From the NCBI GenBank assembly GCA_963703565.1, contig CAVPEW010000023.1:1-5560 (forward strand): a stretch of DNA of 5,560 bases, written 5' to 3'. Position numbers and translations under genes: made by a program. Below are positions 1 through 5,560 of this stretch, one piece after another; the first letter of the stretch is position 1, and each line of letters opens with the position of its first letter. The notes beneath the pieces are model-generated. The model was not told where the DNA came from. It ran no database searches and saw only the letters and a list, made by a program, of their open reading frames with translations. The DNA is from CAVPEW01 sp963703565. GTDB taxonomy: Bacteria > Actinomycetota > Acidimicrobiia > Acidimicrobiales > VFJN01.

Positions 1-1132
1 CCCGCAGGCCGAACAGGGGCCAGGTGGACCAGTGGACCCGCCCGGCGTTGAGCAGCAGGAATATCGGCCAGTGGTAGAGGTAGAGGCCGTAGGAGTGCCG
101 GCCCAGCCAGCGCAGCGGTGCCGCCGATAGAAGGGCGCGGACGGGTCCGGGCACCGTGCAGGCGGCCACCACGGCGGCCGAGAGGGCCGCGTGCAGCGCG
201 AAGCCACCCTCGTAGAGCCAGTCGTCGGCCAGCTCCGCCGTGTGCCAGATGCCTGCCAGTGCCGCCAGCGCTACCGCGCCGGCGGCGGCCAGGATCACCT
301 CGACAGGCCCGACGCGCCGCCCGACACGCGGCGGATCCCGGCGTAGGGCGCGGCGACGGCTTCCCGAGCGGGCGTACGCGGCGGCCGGCGCGGCGCCCGG
401 CCCGTTGCCGGGCACGGCGGCCGGCGCGCCCGGCGCAGGGACGGCCGAGGGGGCAGCGGTGCGCCTCAGCAGCACCACGGCGAGCAGCGAGCCGACGAGG
501 AGCTCCGCGGCTCGAGCGTCGCTGCCGTAGTAGGCGCGATCGGTGTCACCCCCCGCCTCGTGCACGGCCGCAGACACCAGCACCGACGCGGCGATACCGG
601 CCGCGCAGACCACACCCAGCACCGCCCGGGACGACCGGCGCCTCCACCCCACCAACAGCACCACCACCGGGAGCACCACGTAGAACTGCTCCTCGATGGC
701 CAGGCTCCAGTAGTGGCCGACAGCGGAAGGTGCGAAGAACCGCTCGCCGTAGCTCACATCGGCGTGGAGGAACCACCAGTTGGCGGAATAGCCGAGAGCG
801 GCAGTCACCTCCCCGGGCAGCTCGCGCAGCGCCACCGGGTTGGCCAGCACCGCCGAGATGGCCACTGCCAGCGCCAGCCCGGCGATGGCGCCCGGCAGCA
901 GGCGCCTGGCGCGCCGCGTCCAGAAGGCACCGAGATCGACCGAGCCGTGGTCGCGGTGCTCGACGAGCAGCAGCGAGGTGATGAGGAACCCCGACAGGGT
1001 GAAGAACGTCGACACGCCCAGGAACCCGCCGCCGAGCTCGCCCAGGTCGCCGTGGAAGCACAGCACGGCGCCGACCGCTACGCCGCGCAGCCCATCCAGG
1101 GCGGGAAGGTGGGCCAGCCGGGCCCGGGCCAC
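1..1132 (-). CDS. Acyltransferase family 3 (OafA/YrhL-type) integral membrane protein, C-terminus outside window
   Basis: Proteins of this family move an acyl group (often acetyl) across or at the membrane onto cell-surface sugars; the substrate here is unknown. I translated 377 codons without a stop. Hallmarks, in order: LDGLRG at residues 12-17, the family His in CFHGD (H27), GVSTFFTLSGFLIT (39-52), FWTRRARRLLPG (about 70-81), HYWSLAIEEQFY (140-151), YYGSDARAAELLVG (201-214) and HSYGLYLYHWP (346-356). Hydrophobic segments lie near 18-28, 37-55, 78-97, 150-163, 170-190, 211-222, 278-297, 311-330 and 350-362. A hydrophilic Ala/Pro/Arg-rich loop fills 223-277. The GTG at 1132 is the only plausible start after the in-frame stop at 1213-1211 and leaves the usual short leader before LDGLRG. 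It lies 7 bases after the upstream stop, which suggests translational coupling. The gene runs off the left edge, so a C-terminal SGNH domain, as in long COG1835 members, can be neither seen nor excluded. Family call is firm; substrate is open. Confidence 0.93.
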   Translation of the reverse strand, partial: MARARLAHLPALDGLRGVAVGAVLCFHGDLGELGGGFLGVSTFFTLSGFLITSLLLVEHRDHGSVDLGAFWTRRARRLLPGAIAGLALAVAISAVLANPVALRELPGEVTAALGYSANWWFLHADVSYGERFFAPSAVGHYWSLAIEEQFYVVLPVVVLLVGWRRRSSRAVLGVVCAAGIAASVLVSAAVHEAGGDTDRAYYGSDARAAELLVGSLLAVVLLRRTAAPSAVPAPGAPAAVPGNGPGAAPAAAYARSGSRRRALRRDPPRVGRRVGPVEVILAAAGAVALAALAGIWHTAELADDWLYEGGFALHAALSAAVVAACTVPGPVRALLSAAPLRWLGRHSYGLYLYHWPIFLLLNAGRVHWSTWPLFGLR

Positions 1133-1139
1133 CTGGGGC

Positions 1140-2705
1140 TCAGCGCTGGCGGCGGGCGGGGTCCGACGCCTTCGGGATGATCGGAGCGCCCCGGCCGGTG
1201 CCGGCCGCGGTCACCTCGTCGCCAGCGGCTCCACGGACCTCGTGGTACTCGTCTTCGACGTTGACGGCCCAGATGTCGTGGTTCGCGCCCCCGATGTTCT
1301 CCACCGTGAGCATGGCGGTGTACATCGAATGGTCCTGGTTGTTGTACTTGTGCATCCCGTTGCGTCCCACCGGGTGCACGTTCGCCGCGTGCTCTGCGAG
1401 CCAGGCCCTGAGCACCTCGACGTTGGCGGCGTAGGTGTCGTCGTAGGTGGGGTACGCCTTGGGCATGCGCACCACGTAGCCGGCCTCGACATGCGAGGGC
1501 TCGGCCAGCCCGAGCACGGCCAGCTCGGCCTTGGCCTGCTCGACGAGGTCGTCGTCGCTCTTGGTCCACATCTCGTCGCCCTCGAACACGAAGTACTCCA
1601 GGCCCAGGCAGGTCCTGCCGTCCTTGACCAGGTACGGCGACCAGGACCCGAAGTTCTGGATCCGGCCCACCTCGACCTTGGGGGAGTGGACGTAGATCCA
1701 GTTGTCGGGGAAGCCGTCCTCGGCCGGCACCACCAGCGCCACCGTGAGGAAGTCACGGTAGGTGAGGTCGGCGGCCGCCCGCTCGACCCCCGCCGGGATG
1801 GGCGGATCCATCGAGCGCACCAGCGCCGTGAGCGGCATGGAGGAGATGACGTGGTCGACGGGCAGGGTCGTGGTAGCGCCGTCGCGCCCGGCGACCACGG
1901 CGGTGGCACGACCCCCCTCGTGCAGGATCCGGGTGGCGGGGGTCTCCATCAGGACCTTGGAGCCCTGGGCCTCGACCAGCTCGCGGCAGCGCTCCCACAT
2001 CATCCCGGGGCCGTACTTGGGGTATTCGAACTCCTCGATGAGGCTGGTGACCTGCTTGGACCGGCCTCGCCGACCGACCACCCGGGCCCGCAGGGGCTCC
2101 CACACGGCCGCGAACAGCGACATGCCCTTGATCCGCTGGGCGCCCCAGTCGGCCGAGAGCTCGCTGGCCGGGACCCCCCAGACCTTCTCGTTGTAGGTCT
2201 TGAAGAAGTGGTGGTAGAGGCGCCACCCGTAGTTGGACACGATGTAGGACTCCAGCGTCGAGGTGTCCTTGAGTGGGCGGACCTTGACCCACAGGTAGGA
2301 CAGGACGCAGCGCACCGCTTCGATCGGGCCCAGGTTGAACAGGGCGTTGAAGGGCTTGATCGGGTAGTCGTAGTACTTGCCCTCGTAGAAGATCCGGCTC
2401 AGGCGCGGGCGGGTCATGAGCTCGTCGGGGGTCAGGATCTCGTGCCAGAGGTCCTCGACGGCCTTGACCTTGGTGAAGAAGCGGTGGCCGCCTATGTCGA
2501 AGCGCCAGCCGTCACGCTCGGGGGAGCGGCTGATCCCGCCCACGATGTCGTCGGCCTCGAGCACGGTGGTCGTGACACCCCGCTTGCCGAGCTGGTAGGC
2601 CGCGGTGAGCCCGGCGGGGCCGGCTCCTATCACCACCACGTTGCCGGGCCGGAACTGGGCCGGGTCGTGCTGGGCTGAGTCGTCCTTCAACGTGGTCTCG
2701 GTCAT
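1140..2705 (-). CDS. NAD(P)/FAD-dependent oxidoreductase, UDP-galactopyranose mutase-like / amine-oxidase superfamily
   Basis: Complete 521-residue soluble flavoprotein with no signal peptide, so probably cytosolic. An N-terminal Rossmann fold binds FAD: VVVIGAGPAGL has GxGxxG at 27-32, followed by the ribose-binding acidic residue E50 and the second glycine motif GG at 56-57. GGHRFF (72-77) sits where UDP-galactopyranose mutase (UGM) has its GxHxFHT loop. SYGWRLYHHFFKTYNEKVWG (about 158-177) parallels the UGM Y-x-x-K-x-W segment, with W176 at the conserved Trp. GRNGMHKYNNQDH (447-459) parallels the C-terminal UGM flavin-contact motif. At 521 residues it is clearly longer than the roughly 370-400 of bacterial UGM, and a polar, low-complexity tail follows about residue 492. 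The ATG overlaps the upstream stop by 4 bases and has a good ribosome-binding site. Superfamily assignment is secure. Conversion of a pyranose to a furanose sugar nucleotide is inference from the UGM resemblance and the arabinofuranosyltransferase neighbour. Motif differences mean it should not be named glf; a different redox step on a sugar or lipid carrier is possible. Confidence 0.93.
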   Translation of the reverse strand: MTETTLKDDSAQHDPAQFRPGNVVVIGAGPAGLTAAYQLGKRGVTTTVLEADDIVGGISRSPERDGWRFDIGGHRFFTKVKAVEDLWHEILTPDELMTRPRLSRIFYEGKYYDYPIKPFNALFNLGPIEAVRCVLSYLWVKVRPLKDTSTLESYIVSNYGWRLYHHFFKTYNEKVWGVPASELSADWGAQRIKGMSLFAAVWEPLRARVVGRRGRSKQVTSLIEEFEYPKYGPGMMWERCRELVEAQGSKVLMETPATRILHEGGRATAVVAGRDGATTTLPVDHVISSMPLTALVRSMDPPIPAGVERAAADLTYRDFLTVALVVPAEDGFPDNWIYVHSPKVEVGRIQNFGSWSPYLVKDGRTCLGLEYFVFEGDEMWTKSDDDLVEQAKAELAVLGLAEPSHVEAGYVVRMPKAYPTYDDTYAANVEVLRAWLAEHAANVHPVGRNGMHKYNNQDHSMYTAMLTVENIGGANHDIWAVNVEDEYHEVRGAAGDEVTAAGTGRGAPIIPKASDPARRQR

Positions 2706-5560
2706 GGCGGCGGCGAGCCTTCCTCGGGGGCCGACCGATGGTAACGGTGCGGATCGCGCCGGAGGCGAATCCCCGATCCACCGGCTCGCGGCGTCCCGGG
2801 GACCCTCCCACCGTCACCCTCGACGGCGAGCAGCGCCCCCAGAGCCGCCACCGCCATGACGGCCAGGGGGTGGACCCGGTCGAGCTCGGTTGTCCACTCC
2901 AGGCCGACGCCGAGTCGGTCGCGGACCTGGCGGGCCACGACGTAGGCGCCGGCCAGGGCCAGGGCGGTCGCGGGGAGCGCCTGCAGGAGGCGGTGCAGCG
3001 GCCGGCGGCGGCAGGCACCCCCCGCCAGCAGGCCCAGGCCGAGCGCAGCGGGCGGGGCGAGGACCGTCGCCGACGCACCCGCCACGGCCACGCCGACCCC
3101 TGCCGCGCGCCGAACCGAGGTCCTGGGCGACGCCGCGCCGATCGTGGGCAGCGGGCCGGGCATCCCCCCGGCTCCCGCACCGACTGCACCCGCAGCGCCC
3201 GCTCGCATCGCGGGCAGCCTGCGCCGCGGTCTGCCCAGCGCGAGCCACGCGCACCCCAGCGCGCTGAGCAGCGAGATCCACGAGGCGGCGGCGACCAGCC
3301 GCTGGGGAGCGAAGCGCACCTCCACCACTGCCGAGGTGCCCCCGGGGACCAGGAACCAGCCGTTCGCGTAGCCGTCGACCAGCTCGGGTCCGCCGGCGCC
3401 GGAGCCGTCGAGGCGGGCCCGCCAGCCGTCGTTGTAGCTCTGCCCCAGCACGAACCAGAAGCCCTGGCCCGGTACGAGGCCGTCGACTTCGGCCTCGACG
3501 CGGTCGTCGCCGGTGTGCAGGACGCTCACCCGGGGCTGTGACTTCGGTTCCGCCCCCGTCGCCGTCCTCGTCGGGCCCGTCGGGGCGGCACCTGGCGAGC
3601 GGAGCACGAGCTGGTCGATGTCGATCCCGGAGCGGCGGCCCTCGACGGCGGTGAGAAGGTGGTCGCCCGGGGCGAGGTCGAGCGGCGCGCAGCCGGCCAG
3701 ATCGAGCGCCCCGGCGGCCAGCGCCTCGGGGGCCGACCCGCGGATCCTCACGGCGACGGCGGCGCCGTCGACCCGCACGAGGTCGTCGCGACATCCAGTG
3801 TCGAGGGTCGCCGCGGGTGGCGGCAGGCGCAGCCCGGCGACGTGCACCTCGGCCATGGCCACCGGCTGGGTGATGGGCGCCGCGGTGTTCCACTCGGGCG
3901 TGGTCACCGCGCGGACGGTCCGCACCCGCACCTCGACGCGGGTGCCGACCGTGGGCGCCAGCGCGACCCGGCGGATCGCGGTCGTGCCCGGCGGCCCGTC
4001 GGCGATCGGCTCGAGCGTGGGCCGGGCCACCACCTGGCCGTCGACGGCGACGTCGAGCCCGGTGGGCACCGAGTGCGCGCCATCGGCGGCGACCTCGACC
4101 TCGATGCCGTCGACGGTGACAGGGCCGCTCGCCACCACCGCCACGCCCTGCCCGACCGGGTCTCCGCGGCGTGAGGTCCACAGCGACGTGGGATCGCCGT
4201 CGAGCAAGGCCGACGCCCGGTCCAGGGAACCGGCGAGATGACCGAGGGACTCGGCGCGCACGCCGGGCGCCACCCGGCCCGTCAACGCGTCCAGCGCGGC
4301 GTCAGCGGCGCGCCCGGAGAGCCGGGCCGTGCCGCTGACGGCGAAGCTCCTCCCCGCCGGGAGGCTCCAGGCGCGGCGCAGCGCTGGCTCGGGGTCGTCG
4401 CGACGCTCGTCGGCGGGGTCGGCGCGCAGCCGCGTCAGCACCACGTCGAGGGGGTTCCTCGCCGCGGCTGCGCCCGCTGCGTGCAACAGGTCGCGGGGCA
4501 GGCGGATCACCTCGTCGACGCGCAGGGAGGCGTCGTCGCCGAGCGCGACCTCGGCCAGCCCGACCGGGGCCGCATCGCCGTAGCGGACGCGGTCGCCGAG
4601 GGTGTCGGCAAGGATCTCGATCTCGACTCGGCGCACGCGCCGGCCCGGGAACGTGACCAGCTGGCCACCCGGCCGCCGGGACTCGTCGGTCAACGCCACT
4701 CGCAGCGGATCCCCGTCGTCGAGGCGGAGACCTATCTCGGTGATCCAACGCTCCGCCCGAACGGGCGCTGCCTGCACCAGCCGGATCCGGTCGAGGCGCC
4801 GGCGGGAGCGAAGGGTCAGGCGGAGGCGCTCGCCCCTCGCGTCGCGGTAGGTCCCCGTCCGCCATGCGGTCGCCGGGTCGCCGTCGACCGCCCCCGCCGC
4901 GCGGTCCTCGGGCGTGTACTGGTTGGTCGGTCCGTAGCTGGTGGCGTCGGCCACCAACGGACCGCGTTGCTCGGCGACGGTCATCGCGCCGCTTCCTGCG
5001 GGGGCGCCACCCGGGCCGAACACGGGCAGCCGGTTGTCGGTCGGGTCCTCGCGCAGCGCCGACTCGTCGCTGCGCTCGGTGTGGCCCCGGGTGGCGCGCA
5101 GCGAGGTCCAGCGCTGGCCCCGCTTGCGGTTGGAGTCGGTCAGCACCAGCCTGGATCGGGGACCCGCGGCGGCGTCGGCGAGCTGGCTCGGGTCGAGGCT
5201 GCCGCTGTAGCGGATCAGCTCGTCGCCGCTGAGCAGGCCGGCAGCGGCCAGGTCGACCAGACCGGCGCCGTCGCCGGCGACCAGGACCTCGTCGCCCGCC
5301 GCAGCGGCGGAGACGATGCCCACCGGTTCGCTCACCGGCACGAGCAGCAGCGAAGCCGGATCCGGTCGGCCGAGCTCGGACAGGAACCACCGCTCGTCGC
5401 GCAGCTGCGCGGGCAAGGTGGGATCGGGCCTCGCCGGCGGACCGAACGCCCGGCCCGGACCCAGGCCGCCCGCAGCGGCGAGCAGCTCGTCGAGGACCCG
5501 GGGGCGGGCGGTGTCGAACCGCTCGTTCTCGGCGTCGTTGCGCACCAGCAGGTCACCTGC
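2702..5560 (-). CDS. aftD: AftD-like alpha-(1->3)-arabinofuranosyltransferase, C-terminal part (N-terminus outside window)
   Basis: AftD enzymes transfer arabinofuranose from decaprenyl-phosphate-arabinose onto arabinan at the outer face of the membrane. Only the last 952 codons are here (residue 1 = codon at 5560-5558). The catalytic GT-C membrane domain lies beyond the right edge, so activity cannot be judged. Family marks are LLVRND (4-9), VLTDSNR (139-145) and DNRLPVFGPGG (175-185). Then comes a discoidin (F5/8 type C)-like module at about 205-345, with SYGPTNQYTPEDR and AVDGDPATAW. A second is at about 440-580, with LLDGDPTSLW. A beta-rich module at about 590-750 carries FWFVLGQSYNDGW (701-713) and DGYANGWFLVPG (729-740). 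Hydrophobic segments lie near 755-775, 819-847, 858-876 and 898-914, followed by a basic, proline-rich tail. The reading frame is open to the window edge; the GTG at 5545 lies within the conserved LLVRND stretch and is not the start. The stop overlaps the next gene's ATG. Family call is strong; orthology to mycobacterial AftD is probable, not proven. Confidence 0.9.
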   Translation of the reverse strand, partial: AGDLLVRNDAENERFDTARPRVLDELLAAAGGLGPGRAFGPPARPDPTLPAQLRDERWFLSELGRPDPASLLLVPVSEPVGIVSAAAAGDEVLVAGDGAGLVDLAAAGLLSGDELIRYSGSLDPSQLADAAAGPRSRLVLTDSNRKRGQRWTSLRATRGHTERSDESALREDPTDNRLPVFGPGGAPAGSGAMTVAEQRGPLVADATSYGPTNQYTPEDRAAGAVDGDPATAWRTGTYRDARGERLRLTLRSRRRLDRIRLVQAAPVRAERWITEIGLRLDDGDPLRVALTDESRRPGGQLVTFPGRRVRRVEIEILADTLGDRVRYGDAAPVGLAEVALGDDASLRVDEVIRLPRDLLHAAGAAAARNPLDVVLTRLRADPADERRDDPEPALRRAWSLPAGRSFAVSGTARLSGRAADAALDALTGRVAPGVRAESLGHLAGSLDRASALLDGDPTSLWTSRRGDPVGQGVAVVASGPVTVDGIEVEVAADGAHSVPTGLDVAVDGQVVARPTLEPIADGPPGTTAIRRVALAPTVGTRVEVRVRTVRAVTTPEWNTAAPITQPVAMAEVHVAGLRLPPPAATLDTGCRDDLVRVDGAAVAVRIRGSAPEALAAGALDLAGCAPLDLAPGDHLLTAVEGRRSGIDIDQLVLRSPGAAPTGPTRTATGAEPKSQPRVSVLHTGDDRVEAEVDGLVPGQGFWFVLGQSYNDGWRARLDGSGAGGPELVDGYANGWFLVPGGTSAVVEVRFAPQRLVAAASWISLLSALGCAWLALGRPRRRLPAMRAGAAGAVGAGAGGMPGPLPTIGAASPRTSVRRAAGVGVAVAGASATVLAPPAALGLGLLAGGACRRRPLHRLLQALPATALALAGAYVVARQVRDRLGVGLEWTTELDRVHPLAVMAVAALGALLAVEGDGGRVPGTPRAGGSGIRLRRDPHRYHRSAPEEGSPPP
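2706..2725 (-). promoter_or_regulatory. Ribosome-binding site of the flavoprotein gene, inside the end of the AftD-like gene
   Basis: On the minus strand GAGGAAGG occupies 2725-2718, 12 bases before the ATG at 2705. It is purine-rich and complementary to the 16S rRNA tail, at the long end of normal spacing. It supports the 2705 start, and it lies within coding sequence of the preceding gene. The start and the preceding stop share ATGA (2705-2702), a typical arrangement for translational coupling. Confidence 0.65.

Noticed and set aside
363..470. Repeated GCC/CCG-rich sequence as a possible tandem repeat or structured element.
   Set aside because: No fixed repeat unit is visible. It is codon-level Ala/Pro/Gly bias in an open coding frame.
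1133..1139. A possible terminator or promoter between the flavoprotein and acyltransferase genes.
   Set aside because: Only 7 bases separate the genes, and no stem with a T-run or promoter-like hexamers is visible there.
118..1180. Several overlapping open frames on both strands across the acyltransferase gene, rich in Arg, Pro and Ala.
   Set aside because: They are shadows of the real frame, which carries every acyltransferase-3 motif in order. Their products are low-complexity.
840..2678. A 1.8 kb open frame on the plus strand, antisense to the flavoprotein and the start of the acyltransferase.
   Set aside because: Over the flavoprotein it is in exact register with the sense codons, so an antisense stop would need TTA, CTA or TCA in the sense gene, and these are rare at this G+C. 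The product is a low-complexity G/V/H/D-rich string with no domain.
1140..2705. Naming the flavoprotein glf (UDP-galactopyranose mutase).
   Set aside because: The fold and some motifs match, but the His-loop and the C-terminal acidic position differ and the protein is much longer, so the symbol would overstate the evidence.
2738..4850. Plus-strand open frames and a 455-residue minus-strand alternative frame (4181-2814) across the AftD-like gene.
   Set aside because: The frame ending at 2702 carries continuous AftD family motifs, discoidin cores and membrane segments. The others are Arg/Gly/Pro-rich strings typical of off-frame G+C-rich DNA.
5543..5545. GTG at 5545 as the true start of the AftD-like gene (a 947-residue protein).
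   Set aside because: The frame stays open to the window edge, and the codons before it complete the conserved LLVRND motif. The catalytic GT-C domain of the family must lie upstream, outside the window.

Overview
The window is very G+C-rich, and third codon positions are almost all G or C. It holds three genes, all on the minus strand, packed with no real intergenic space. The high G+C, the AftD-type arabinofuranosyltransferase and the surface-glycan gene content point to an actinobacterium. I cannot say whether it is a mycolic-acid bacterium or another actinobacterial class such as Acidimicrobiia; nothing in the window decides this.

In the direction of transcription (right to left): (1) 5560-2702 is the C-terminal 952 codons of a large membrane protein of the AftD alpha-(1->3)-arabinofuranosyltransferase family. 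It enters from beyond the right edge, so the catalytic GT-C membrane domain is not visible. What is visible is an exported carbohydrate-binding region with two discoidin-like modules, a third beta-rich module, and a C-terminal cluster of membrane segments. (2) 2705-1140 is a complete 521-residue FAD flavoprotein related to UDP-galactopyranose mutases and HemY-type amine oxidases. It starts inside the stop codon of gene 1 (ATGA overlap) and has a good Shine-Dalgarno sequence. (3) 1132-1 is the first 377 codons of an integral membrane acyltransferase of the OafA/acyltransferase-3 family, starting at GTG only 7 bases after the stop of gene 2 and running off the left edge.

The three genes are best read as part of one transcription unit for building and decorating a furanose-containing cell-envelope polysaccharide. 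The first would transfer arabinofuranose on the outer face of the membrane, the second may act on a sugar nucleotide or related sugar in the cytosol, and the third would acylate the product. The pathway link is inference from gene order and family membership. No RNA gene, mobile element, CRISPR array, promoter or terminator could be supported. The plus strand carries only antisense open frames that high G+C explains. There is no non-coding stretch longer than 7 bases.
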